From contig CAUYUJ010018726.1 in the NCBI GenBank assembly GCA_963575745.1, positions 744,545-808,544 of the forward strand: a stretch of 64,000 bases of DNA, given 5' to 3'. The DNA is from Prorocentrum cordatum. Taxonomy: Eukaryota; Sar; Dinophyceae; Prorocentrales; Prorocentraceae. Shown here piece by piece: positions 20,926-30,680 of the stretch. Numbering within the stretch: position 1 is the stretch's first letter; the number at the start of each line of letters is the position of its first letter. Under the pieces are notes generated by a model. The model was not told the DNA's origin and did no database searches. It worked only from the letters and a program-made list of their open reading frames with translations. A program made the position numbers and the translations under genes.

Positions 20926-21946
20926 CGCGTCCATGATAGCGTGTCCAGAAAAAGCTGCCCCCGCGCTGCTTGAGCCGCGAAAAAGCAACGAATGGCTACA
21001 GTTGGGTGGTCCACGCTTACTTCCTCCGGTTGCCACGGGCCTCCCAGGGATCCCCGCCGGCCCCCGCTGTCAGTCCGCCGCAGTCTATTTGTGACTTCTG
21101 TCGGGCGACACGAACCTCCCCTGGGCCGTCGCCCGTAGGCTGCACGTACTTCCGCGGCCTCCTGCGGGCCGTCGGCCGCAGGCTGCACGTACTTCCGCCG
21201 GCTGCCGCCGACCTCCCGCCAACGTCTGTTGGCAAGAGCGTCCGCCTCTCCGCCAGCTCTGGCGGGCCCTCAGCCGGTGGGCCCCGCCTACTCCCGCCGA
21301 CTGCCGCCGACCTGCCGCTTGCTCCTGCCAGCGCAAGAGCCCCCCCTTCGAACGGCCCCCACGGACCGTCGGCCAACTTCTGGCGCCGGCCGCCAGGCTG
21401 TGCCAGAAGTCGGCCCAGGACTGACTTCTGGCGCGGGCCCGCGTCGGAAGTCGGTCCTGGACCCACTTCCGACGCGGGCCCGCGTCGGAAGTCGGTCCTG
21501 GACCGACTTCCGGCGCGCCCTTCTGTCTCCGCCCCAACCCTCGTCGGCGCCGTCGCCGGCGTTGCCCCTGCCGCCCTCTAGCGTTTTCAAGCCTCGGCGG
21601 GGCCCGCGCCCCCCCTCGCGCGCCCTCCTTCCTCCTCACTGCCCCCTCCCCCAATTTTCCTCCTCGCCCCCCTCCTCGCCCCATTCCCCCCTTCCCCCGC
21701 ATCCCCATCCACCGCCTAATTGTATTCCTCCTGCTCCTGCTCCTGCTCCTGCTCCTCCTTCCCTCTCCTATCTGCCGCGCCTGCGGCGTTCGGGCACCGC
21801 GCAACATATGTTTGTTTCGTTTTCTGGCGCCCGCGCCATGCCTGCCAAGATGAAGGCGGCTGCCACGACACGCGCGTCGACGATGACGAACGTGGATGGC
21901 GCCAGCGCGCCGCGGCAGAAGGCACAGATAACGAAGGCGGCCAGGG
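20926..21946. other. Loop of the palindrome
   Basis: GC-rich sequence with many short repeats of GGAAGTCGGTCCTGGA type, a perfect 28-bp palindrome (21465-21492), a CTCC-rich stretch (21590-21720) and (CTGCTC)n at 21729-21757. A short open segment on + starts with ATG at 21838 (MPAKMKAAATTRAS) and runs into the right arm (ETLVLKNVPGRRGHNAPTH). The left arm on - keeps the same last words, so this may be an upstream exon of the recombinase gene. Confidence 0.5.
21465..21492. repeat. Perfect 28-bp palindrome
   Basis: ACTTCCGACGCGGG is followed at once by its reverse complement, with no loop. Imperfect copies lie on both sides (about 21422-21455 and 21500-21520). Confidence 0.9.
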
Positions 21947-22233
21947 GCACCCCCCCCACCGCCAAGGAAACGCTCGTCTTGAAGAACGTCCCAGGGCGGC
22001 GGGGCCACAACGCCCCCACACACCGCAAGGGCACTGGATGAGGAATGTGGCGCGTCGCGTCCGCTTCCGAGGGTAACATCGCCCATCGGCACGAAACCCT
22101 GGATTTGTTAGCGTGCCAGACGCTACGCAACGCAATTGCTACAGCAAGCGCCCCCCCCCCCGCTTTCATGTTTCCACCGCCCCCGCGGCGAAGTACTGCA
22201 AAATCGTACGCCGAATTTGTCGTCGATTTTTTT

Positions 22234-23217
22234 CCCGGAAAGGGCGCAGGCCCAGGGTTCTCTTTTAGTATGTAAACATGTCCCCGGTGCCCTGATAAAT
22301 GTCGAAATCGAAGGAGGCCGGCCGATTAAAATTTGAGGATGTCTCAGGCGAAACGCTTGTTTTTGAAATCCCGATCGATAAATTACAGGGTGCGGGACAC
22401 CTCAGCACGACCACACCTTCAGCATGACCACACCCCAGCACGACCACGCCCAGCACGACCACGCCCCAGCACGACCACACCCCAGCACGACCACACCCCA
22501 GCACGACCACACCCCAGCACGACCACACCCCAGCACTAGCACGACCCAGCAGCACGACCCATCGTCACAGGGTGACGGACCACCCCAGCACGCACAGCAC
22601 GACCCCACGCACGACCCCACCCCAGCACGACCACCCCAGCACGACCACACCCCAGCACGACCCCACCCCAGCACGACCCCACCCCAGCACGACCCCACCC
22701 CAGCACGACCACACCCCAGCACGACCACACCCCAGCACGACCCACCCCAGCACGACCCCACCCCAGCAAGACCACAGCACGACCACACCCCAGCACGACC
22801 TCACCACAGCGCGACCACACCCCAGCACGACCACGCCCCAGCACGACCACGCCCCAGCACGACCACGCCCCAGCACGACCACGCCCCAGCACGACCACCC
22901 CCCAGCACGACCACCCCCAGCACGACCACCCCCCAGCACGACCACCCCCCAGCACGACCACACCCCAGCACGACCACTCCCCAGCACGACCACACCGCCT
23001 TGGTTGAGTGGTTGCCTGTCGTCGTGGAATGTTTCGTGGGGTGTCTCGTGGAATGTTTCGCGGGGTGTCTCTGGAATGTTTCGTGAGGTGTCTCGTGGAA
23101 TGTTTCGTGAGGTGTCTCGTTGGATGTTCTCGTGAGGTGTTGCCCCGTTGGGTATCGTGAAAACGTGCCCATGCTCCACATGTCTATATCCCTTTCCGGG
23201 TTCGTGGGTCCATCATG
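22234..23217 (+). mobile_element. Nested satellite-rich element, copy B
   Basis: 984 bp inserted in the right arm, with the same ends as copy A (CCCGGAAAGGGC...GGGTCCATCATG) and the same orientation in the window. The left arm keeps the empty site as an A11 run (20640-20650). Here seven T precede and three T follow the insert. It lacks a duplication of about 47 bp present in the leader of copy A. The 16-bp satellite spans about 22400-22996 and the 24-bp satellite about 23024-23140. The insertion lies in a T-rich tract 10 bp before a CCCCAG splice-acceptor-like site. Confidence 0.8.
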
Positions 23218-23230
23218 TTTGCTTCCCCAG

Positions 23231-23718
23231 GTTCAACGCCGTTCCTGTCCAGGCCGGGCGTGGCCGCCTTCCTGGACAGGTGCGAGAAGCGCGGCATCAA
23301 GCGGATCGTGGTGCCCGACGAGAAGCGGTTGGGCCGCCGCTTGATGGTGCAGGAAGAGGCGATCGCGGAGTGCGAAAAGCGAGGTTTGGAGTTGGCGCAC
23401 GCCTCGATCCCGGGGCTGTTCACCAACAAGGACCCATACACAGTTTTCCAGAGACACATGGCCGGGGCCATTTCTCAGATGGAGTGCCAGGTGGCTGTGG
23501 GCAACATGAAACACGGGCGCGACCGAGCACGCAAAACAAGCACGGAGGTCTCGCTGGCGAACGAGCGGAAGTGCGAGGGCAGGAAGAACTTCCTGCAGCT
23601 GCACCCGCGGTTTGTCCAGATATCCAGATGCCTGCGGCGCGCACCGCCACTGCCAAAGCAGCTGCCCCCCCCCCCCCGGTCGTCCATAATCATTATAGTC
23701 ACCACGGTTTTTCTTTGA
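23231..23718 (+). pseudogene. Serine recombinase segment, right-arm copy
   Basis: Resolvase/invertase-type catalytic-domain segment on +, in the frame ending with TGA at 23716-23718. Features in order are AFLDRCEKRGIKRIVVPDEK, RLGRRLMVQEEAIAECEKRG, NKDPYTVFQRHMAGAISQME and CEGRKNFLQLHPRF. In this family such a domain forms a phosphoserine link to DNA during site-specific recombination. The catalytic serine strand is missing from the visible segment. The canonical RLxRD Asp is Arg. GCTTCCCCAG just before 23231 resembles a 3' splice site, and copy B sits in its pyrimidine tract. The last about 20 residues (PPPPRSSIIIIV) look like read-through. Similar resolvase-domain proteins are known from dinoflagellates. 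Confidence 0.7.
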
Positions 23719-24721
23719 CGCAGTGCCAGGGCCACGCGCGCCTAGACGCACGCCTGTTGCAGTTGCTCCTGCTCATGGTCCTCCTCCTTTGACGGGCCAC
23801 GAGTCTCCCCAAATCGCCCCCTTGTTGCATATTCAGTTACCGCAGACATGTGCAATCGATCCCGCATCGTACCATATCTTATCACTCCACATCCTGCGGC
23901 GCAAGTTTGAGCAAAGTTTCTCGTCATTCGGCCGCCCGGGGCGGCGACCTCAGAGCGGGGAGGGAAAATAACGAATTACCCAACACACACAGCGATGGAC
24001 TGCACAGGCGCGCGCTGCAGTAGTTTCGCGGAGCTGCTAGGCACAAACTTGAAAAATACAACAACTTAAACAAGTGCCCTTTTGCACGCGCCCCTGCTTC
24101 TGCCGATAAGGAGGGTCGGGGGGGCACGATAGCTTGCTCGGCGCGGCGCCGAGTTGTCAAACCCTTCACATGCCGCGGACTCGGCGCGGGCCAGCCTGCA
24201 AACGCAGCACGTTTCACATGTGACGGACTCGGCGCGAACCTGGGGATGCCTTCGTGGGCGGCGGCCCCAGCAGCGTGCAGTAGCAACGGTAATTGGTGGG
24301 ACAAAACATGTTGGCTCTTTCGGTTCGAGACGCAACCTCTAGTTCCAACTAGCCCAACAAAAGACACCCGCGCGCTTAAAGGCCGAGCTCGGGCTGCATG
24401 TGAAGAGGCACGGAGAAGGCTCAAACGCCCTTGGCTCGCACCGCCTACTGCAGGGCAGAGTGGGAAGGAGGATCAAGCGCCACTTGCCCTGGCACCCCTG
24501 AGCGAAGGCCGCGTTGCGCGTAATCATACCTTCCAATGGCGGGCGCGCCAAGCTGCTAGTTTGACGCCGAAACTATTTGAAACCCGCGCGCGGCCATTTT
24601 CAAAACCACCATGAACCATTTTCAACTTCAGCACCGCACGGCCCGCAAGCGGCCTAGAACCATGAGAAAACCATTTTCATCATTCTTAATCTGATCCCCG
24701 ACATGCCCGTGACCCTATCCA

Positions 24722-24935
24722 GGTCTGGGGTCAGTCCGCGGAGTCCAGGGTAAGTCTGGGCTTGTCCAAGGCCTGTCCGGGGCCCGTCCGGGCTCAGTCT
24801 AGGGTCAGTCCGGGGTCAGTCCGGGGTCAGTCCAGGATCATTCCGGGGTCAGTCCAGGGTCAATTTGGGGTCAGTCCGGGGTCAGTGCCAGTCCAGGGTC
24901 AGTCCGGGTCAGTCGGCTGATCCCAGATTGACTTT
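24722..24935 (+). repeat. GGTCAGTCCGGG minisatellite, right flank
   Basis: Tandem units of GGGGTCAGTCC type, same orientation as the left flank at 17898-17991. Confidence 0.85.
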
Positions 24936-25479
24936 GGATAGATCTGGAGCTCCGAGTGGCCTGGGCTCACCGTGCAGACCCACGCTAGAATGATCCCGTA
25001 TGTATGGGCACCAATCGGAGCAAAGTCAGCGCAGCCGAGTCGACCGCCACAATACCAGATGCACGCGTATGTTGGGGCGGAAACAAGTTTCAGATTGAAG
25101 TATGCTTCAGGAAATGAGAGTGCAAGCGGGCCGATCTAGTTTCGGAGCTGCGAAAGTCGGGCACATTCCCAGCCTACAGACAGGCTTAGGTTTCTCTGAG
25201 CATTTGAGTTGCTGCCTCAATCGCGAAATCCTTGCCTCCTCGCTGTTCCTGGCGTCGCTGCCCCGGAGAGGCGCGCCCGCGCGCTTTCTCACCTGTTCGA
25301 TTTTTATGTTGCGTTTCTCTCCCAGTAGACATCTGCCGAGGTCACCCGGCGCCGTCCGCGGTGCAACAGTTTTTGGAGAAGGTGGGTGCAGATCTTGTTT
25401 AAAGGCAGAGCCCAACGCTCGAGGTCCCCAAAGTGCCATCGCTCCACGGAGCCAGAATGTGGTCGCGCAAAGTGCCATG
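24936..25479. other. No recognisable gene
   Basis: Mixed sequence between the minisatellite and the transposase remnant. A frame open from 25102 on + joins the transposase reading, but its first about 120 codons have no recognisable domain. Confidence 0.4.
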
Positions 25480-26421
25480 TCCATGAAGAGACAGGGGGAG
25501 GGGCCCACCTACCCAGCCCTGGCGGCAGCGAACCCTGTAGCCATGCTGAACCCAGCGACAGGCAAGACAGTCGGCAAGAAGAGAGTGCACGCCATTCTGA
25601 GAGAACGCTGCTACGACGACCCGGGCAACCCTTAGGACGCACGGTCGCATCGCGTTCGTTTCTCGAAGACTGTTCTGATCGCAGACAACATGGCGAGGCG
25701 TCGACGGTGGGGCGAGCAGGGGCTCGCCGCGGGACACCGGGAAGAGTGGTACTTTGAGAAGAAACTAGCGTGGACGGATATCTGCAACAGCGTCTTGGCG
25801 CACGCGGAGCAAGGACAGCAGATGATGACCCTGGCGCGCAGAGGTCGCAAAGGCTGGAGCAGCGCGGACAGCAGGGCGGAGTCGAAGAATTTGCCCGGTG
25901 AGGAGACTGCGCTGAAGCAGAATTCGTGGGGCGCGATTCGTGTCTGGTGGGCTCCGATATTGTTTCAAGGCAAGCTGCGCGCGGACCCGGGACAGAACTC
26001 CCGGGCGAAACTGCTGAAGGCGCGAGGCTCCTCGCAGGCGCAGTGCGGAAATTTCTGAACATCCGCTTCTAGCAGACGCCCGCGCCGAACGTGCTCTTCG
26101 TGGACAGAGGCCCCGGCTTCTGGGCGTCGAACTCAGGCTGGATCACGGGCGGATTCAAAGCAGCGCTGGAGGAGCACAGCTTATCGACCCATTACAAGGA
26201 CGACGCCGGGAAGCCGCCTGGGAACCTGCTGGAGGCGTTGCTTCACGAGACTGCAGTGTCGTGGATCCGTCGAAGAGAGGCCATGAAACGCCAGAGAAAT
26301 TTGCAACGCGCCTGAAGGGCGTGGTCCAGGATATCAGCGACACCTCGACGGCTTGTGCCGCGCTTTCAGACAGCGGGCGCAGAAGCTCGTGGATCGCGAG
26401 GGCGATCGGATCAGCCACTGA
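25480..26421 (+). pseudogene. DDE transposase remnant (dinoflagellate Tc1/IS630-like)
   Basis: Three frames together resemble a transposase family I remember as abundant in dinoflagellate genomes. A DNA-binding end (GKTVGKKRVHAILRERCYDD) ends at a stop at 25633. The core segment 25690-26058 has LAWTDICNSVLAH (putative first catalytic Asp at 25777-25779) and LKQNSWGAIRVWW. The next frame has VLFVDRGPGFWAS (second Asp at 26103-26105) and LLEALLHETAVSWIRRR (putative Glu). The C-terminus (DGLCRAFRQRAQKLVDREGD) ends at TGA 26419-26421. One stop and at least two frameshifts inactivate it. Assignment to the Tc1/mariner-IS630 superfamily is an inference from motif order. Confidence 0.6.
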
Positions 26422-26589
26422 GCGCATGTGCGCTCGAGCAGGCGCGGACCCGATGCGGGGGCTACATTGTCCAGCATTGCCGCGGGGGACAGTCGCTATG
26501 GCTCATGAGAAGCTGCCGCCATGTCGCTGTCGAGCCAACCGAGTGCGACGTCCTGAACAAGGTTTCCCTTGGTGAGAAAATAGAGCCCT

Positions 26590-26821
26590 CCAAGGCTTTC
26601 CCGCGCCCGGCGGTGGTGGGCCCCCAGAATGGATGACGCAGGAAGGATGGAGGTGTGATGCAGCGAAGAGCCAACGATAATCTGGACGATGTGAGAGTGA
26701 CGCAGGTTTTTGGAGCCGTCAAAATAGGCGAAAGCCTCCCAAGGGCTTCCCGCGCGTGGCCTTGTGGCGCTCCCGGAATGGATTATTCAGGAGTGATTCA
26801 GGTGTGATTCCGCGGTGACTC
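26590..26821 (+). repeat. 149-bp imperfect tandem duplication
   Basis: CCAAGGCTTTCCCGCGC at 26590 recurs as CCAAGGGCTTCCCGCGC at 26739. Downstream words GGAATGGAT and AGGTGTGATT also recur at matching distances. Confidence 0.7.
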
Positions 26822-27163
26822 AATGATGTTCCGGACTGTTTTGGAGTGCCTCAGGGCTCGGGAACCTTGAAAACGCGTGGGTATTCGTCAGGGCGAAGAT
26901 GATTCAAACGTCCCCAGCGACACTTTTATAATACTAGTAGAAAGAGGAAGAACGTTTTTTCGTGGCCACCCGCGCCCCTCGGCGATCGGAACAGGAGTGG
27001 CTTCTCTAGAACTTTACCACCGTTCGGTCCTTTAGAATTTTAGCACCGTGCGTGTCCGTGTGTGTCTGTGCGTGCGCGGGCGCGCGATGCGCGCGTGCGC
27101 GGTGTTCGCCGCCCCAAGACCCAACGTTGAATCCTAAGAGGAAACCTGGGCCCCTTCTGTAGT
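26822..27163. other. No recognisable gene
   Basis: Unique-looking sequence with a short GTGTGCGTGCG run (27050-27090). Confidence 0.5.
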
Positions 27164-28071
27164 TTAGCCGAGACCTGGTTTCACCTGTTCTATTTTCAAC
27201 AAGCTGGTCGACCTCTGGGGGAGGAGGAACCCCGGCAGCACACCGCGACGTCGCGGCTGACTGGCACGGGCACTTTCCTCACAAGAATGCGGGTGCAGTC
27301 CTGCAAAGATGCGGCGATGGGTCGTTGGGGTTCCAGAAATCTCTCGCAACTGACAGCGCCTGCACAGACGAACATACCTCGTGTATTCTGCATCGCGTTT
27401 GATCACCCGAGTGTTGCGAAACGCTTGGCCCTTACTGACATGAAGCACCCCTTTCCCAGGTCTTATTGTGGCTTCGGCAACCAAACATGGGCCTCGTCTC
27501 GGGTTCCTTCCACAGGATGAGGCATCTAAGGGAACGATCACCTCCTTCTTCCAGAGTTTCCCAGTGCGCAGGCTTTCAAAACTGGACCCCGTTCAAACTG
27601 ATCAGGAGGAAACGCATGCATAACTTTGGCCGTCACACGGGCTACGGTTTTTAATATGTCAATGTTTTTATCCAGCCCCTCACGGTCGAGCGGGGAAGAT
27701 TGAGGGTGGAAGGAGGGGGCGTGCTTGGCAAGGGAGTCGGCCTTCCAGCTTCCCATGGCAATGCGTTTCTCCGCGGGTGGCAGCATGTCTATGAGCTCTC
27801 TCGACCGATGTGCGGGCGCATGACTAACTTCGGGGGCGTGATCACTTTTCTCGGGCAGCAGAGTTCCTCGCCTCATGCTAGCAGACTGATGCTTCCGAAC
27901 TACGTGGTGGGCGGCACTGGTCAAGCACATCTTAGCGACACTCATGCTATCGCTGAACCAAGTGCCCGAGTACTCGACAAACATGGGCATGGCGATGAAG
28001 AGGAGGAGGAGGAGAAAAAGGAGGAGGAGGAAAAGAGCAGGATAACGATGAGGGACGAGGCCAGCTCGCAC
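27164..28071 (-). CDS. Unidentified minus-strand coding remnant
   Basis: Two open minus-strand frames follow one another: 28071-27538 (177 codons) and 27541-27164 (125 codons), overlapping by 4 nt in different frames. The first has a hydrophobic Leu/Phe start encoded by a CCT/GGA-type tract (28000-28035). The more protein-like part (about 27970-27560) includes SHAPAHRSRELIDMLPPAEK and RIAMGSWKADSLAKH. The spacing of H, R and the GxW motif faintly recalls the end of tyrosine recombinases, but this is speculative. It opposes the direction of nearly every other gene here. I do not recognise it. Confidence 0.25.
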
Positions 28072-28300
28072 GCCTGGGTCGGGGGGCGCGCGACAGGCCC
28101 CCGCCGCCGCTGGCGGGATGATGCGTCTGGCCAGGCGTGCGGCGCCGCCGGCGCAGCGGTGGGGCCTTGCCAGGCTGCTCGCACCCAGGGGCAGCGTTAA
28201 GGATTCGCTTCCGGGGGCCTATAGCCGATCAGTCGGCGACGTATCGCCGACTCAAGTCCACGCTGGCGTCAACAGGGGCTTGCGCACCTGCCGCATGAGC
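28072..28300. other. No recognisable gene
   Basis: GC-rich spacer between the minus-strand remnant and the LINE 2 flank. Confidence 0.5.
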
Positions 28301-28341
28301 CCTCATCTTCTTCTTCCTCCTCCTCCTGAACCGTGAGCACT
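28301..28341 (+). repeat. Left flanking direct repeat of LINE 2
   Basis: CCTCATCTTC...TCCTCCTCCTG...TGAGCACT here resembles 34711-34744 beyond the LINE. It could be an imperfect target-site duplication of about 34-41 bp. Confidence 0.5.
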
Positions 28342-28368
28342 CCTCCTCCTCCTCCTCCTCCTCCTCCC

Positions 28369-28405
28369 ACCGTAGCCATTTTGGCTCAAGCCATTTTGGC
28401 TCAAG
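28369..28405 (+). other. Complete DinoSL followed by 15-nt relict SL
   Basis: Positions 28369-28390 match all 22 bases of the dinoflagellate spliced leader (ACCGTAGCC...GGCTCAAG). Positions 28391-28405 read CCATTTTGGCTCAAG. That is what remains of an older leader after a new one is trans-spliced at the AG inside CCGTAG. No GT donor follows, so this is not an SL RNA gene. Confidence 0.95.
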
Positions 28406-28519
28406 TAAAACATTTGTCAAGGCAGCTGGCCGTTCAGCTCCATTCCATAGCGTCGCTCCAGGATCCGCCACGGCTGCCCTGCCTGTGGTTCCACTTCATA
28501 TCCGAACGACGAAAGTCAC

Positions 28520-30160
28520 GTGGTGGTCATACCTCCTCACATTAATTCGTTTGCAGATCGTGGGATTGGCTCTTCTCTCTCTTGGTATAGGTCAGGCGAT
28601 TCGCGGCGCTCAGAAGCTGAACTCTTTTGCGTGCACCCTGACAGCGGCAGTTCTAGGAGTGAGTCCAAAACCAGAAGCCAGGCCAGTGATCGACGTGGCC
28701 GCAGAGACCGTCGCCGTGCCGAATATCGTCGAGACCAAGACCGCGACCGACGCAGAGATTCGCATCGCCGCCGTGCTCGAGACCGACGCCAACGTACTTC
28801 ATCTTTTGAAGAAGCCGATCGCGCCCTACACGGACATAGTGGACGTTCTAAAGGACCTATCGCGCGTGGCGGACCCCCTCAGGGATTTCACTCAGCAGCT
28901 GTTCAAGCAGCCTGGGAGCGCGGAGTGCAGGCAGACTGGGAAGCAGCAGCAACATTTCCCTCTCAAGAACAGCAAGCTTGCAGGGCTCAGCAACAAGAAC
29001 GATCTGCTGAACTGCAGGCCAGGCTTGAGCATGCAGAAGCAGTACCTACGTTTCCGTCGCAAGAGCAACAACAATCGCTTGCTCATCAGGCAGCTCAAGC
29101 TCCTCAACAGCGCTCTCCTATTACATCAGCAGCCCCTGCCGCAGCCGCAACACGAGGCTCAATGGCAGCTCCCTCGGATGCGCACGCGTCAGCCAGTGGT
29201 GCCGCAGGCCCCTCAGCAGGCCCCAACGAGAGCGTCTGGGCCACTTCCAGCCTCGACCCCAACATGCAGCAGGAGCTCAAGCAGCTCATGGACGCCCAGA
29301 TCAACAGTATTACTGCCGCAGTTGGAAGCACCGTGTCATCCTCACAAACCCAGTTCCTTGCAGCCCTTCAGCGACATGAAACGGCCACTACCAGACGCCT
29401 TGATGGGCAGGAGAATGACCTCATCGCTATCAAATCTGCCCAAGCCAAGCAAGAGTCCCAGCATCGTGACCTCCGGGGCGCCATCCAGCGCATCAATCAG
29501 CAACTCAGTCTTGGTCAAGCAGAGGCACCCATACTGGACATGGCCAAACTATCAGACTGGGACCGTGAGCCAGACCCTACAATCTACACATTATCGTGCG
29601 CGCAGCCAGTCAACGCAGCCGCTGTCAGAGCATCGATCGCAGAATGGCTGGGCGCAGCAGGAGTCGAACCAGCTCAGTACCAGATTCATGGAGAAGGCCC
29701 CAATCGGAGATTTGTCCTTCAGCTTCTTGGAGGGCGCAAGGTTGCAATTGCTAAATCAATTGCGCTCGCCAGAGCGCCCCAACTTCCAGGCTGCGGTGGA
29801 TTCAGACAACTTACAGTTCAGACCCCTGCAGACTGCGCCATCAACAATGGCCAGTCCGTCTCGCTCTATGTCAGCCCTGACAAAAATATCAAGCGCATCA
29901 GAATGGAAACACAAACTAAGAAGTTGTTGGCCCTCTGCCAGCAGCACTACCCGTCGCACAATTGGCGTGCGCGCCGTGACCAAGGGAGGATCTTCTGCAA
30001 CACCATCCCCATCGCCAAACTGGAACTCACTAGCATGGACGCAGCAACGGTTATTCGTTGGAATCAGGATGTGTTGGCCAATGTACCCGTCGACAGGAGC
30101 CCCATCGCTGCAGAATTTGCCGCTCTCTACAAGGCCGAGGATACAGTACAGTGGCTTTAA
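28520..30160 (+). CDS. LINE 2 ORF1 protein
   Basis: 546 codons, uninterrupted, ATG at 28520, 115 nt after the relict leader. Order: an Arg/Asp/Ser-rich basic N-terminus (residues about 45-95), a Gln/Ala-rich coiled-coil-like region (about 110-330; QTQFLAALQRHETATTRRLD), and a folded C-terminal part (about 335-546) with SDWDREPDPTIYTL, GRRKVAIAKSIAL-like and VSLYVSPDKNIKRIRMETQT. It resembles the ORF1 RNA-binding proteins of dinoflagellate LINEs, which coat element RNA; that is a memory-based match. No CCHC knuckle is visible. A longer frame (28485-31142) overlaps it, but its first 550 codons are a shadow. Confidence 0.65.
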   Translation: MVVIPPHINSFADRGIGSSLSWYRSGDSRRSEAELFCVHPDSGSSRSESKTRSQASDRRGRRDRRRAEYRRDQDRDRRRDSHRRRARDRRQRTSSFEEADRALHGHSGRSKGPIARGGPPQGFHSAAVQAAWERGVQADWEAAATFPSQEQQACRAQQQERSAELQARLEHAEAVPTFPSQEQQQSLAHQAAQAPQQRSPITSAAPAAAATRGSMAAPSDAHASASGAAGPSAGPNESVWATSSLDPNMQQELKQLMDAQINSITAAVGSTVSSSQTQFLAALQRHETATTRRLDGQENDLIAIKSAQAKQESQHRDLRGAIQRINQQLSLGQAEAPILDMAKLSDWDREPDPTIYTLSCAQPVNAAAVRASIAEWLGAAGVEPAQYQIHGEGPNRRFVLQLLGGRKVAIAKSIALARAPQLPGCGGFRQLTVQTPADCAINNGQSVSLYVSPDKNIKRIRMETQTKKLLALCQQHYPSHNWRARRDQGRIFCNTIPIAKLELTSMDAATVIRWNQDVLANVPVDRSPIAAEFAALYKAEDTVQWL

Positions 30161-30339
30161 CGAGAGATGGCCACCATGGCGTTATTCGAACTCGGATCCA
30201 CTGATGAACCAGAGGCACGCCTCCATCCACTTCGCCATTTACGACCTGTCCCCGCACTTGACGATGCCGTACCACAGCCTCATCATTATGCTCAGCCAGC
30301 TGCTGAATGTGTACCCCCCAATTGCCAGGCACTTGCAGC

Positions 30340-30680
30340 GCAGGGGGTACCTTGTCTACCTTCTCGGGGGGATCGGGACACCCCTGCTGTCCCCGAGGGG
30401 CTGGAGTGCCCTCCAGATAATATTTCACTTTCCTCGGGCATGCAATGCCGAACTTCCGCGCCTTCGTGCTCAGGGGGGTCGGGACACCCGAGTTGCCCTC
30501 GAGGGGCTGGCGAGCCCTCCAGATGTTATGTCAGTTCCCACGGGCATGGGAAGCCCGCGCGCTGTTGCTACTCCAAGCCTCCTTGCCCAAGGGGATCAGG
30601 GCACCACTGTTGGCCTGGGAGGACTGGAGAGCCCTACAGATGACACTTCTGATGTTCAGGGCATGGGAAGCCCACTTCTC
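30340..30680 (+). repeat. Tandem repeat, unit about 108-115 bp, before the LINE 2 endonuclease
   Basis: Three imperfect copies start near 30366, 30474 and 30589, each with GGGGATCGGGACACC followed by GAGGGGCTGG and CCCTCCAGAT. Confidence 0.75.

Larger units (their letters stand above)
17992..24721. mobile_element. Palindromic element with serine-recombinase arms
   Basis: The left arm (17992-20925) and right arm (21947-24721) are inverted copies. Tips are TGGATAGGGTCACGGG and its reverse complement. Arms are about 1.79 kb each once the two nested insertions are subtracted, and differ by a few percent. The loop is about 1.0 kb (20926-21946). The octamer GGTCTGGG lies directly outside both tips (17984-17991 and 24722-24729), a possible 8-bp target duplication, although the surrounding minisatellite contains similar words. 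Each arm holds a serine-recombinase-like coding segment pointing outward from the loop. This could be a foldback-type DNA transposon or an inverted segmental duplication. Confidence 0.75.

Noticed and set aside
28369-28405. Spliced-leader RNA gene
   Set aside because: A real SL RNA gene needs a GT donor directly after the 22-nt exon and an Sm-site-bearing intron. Here a second leader fragment follows instead.
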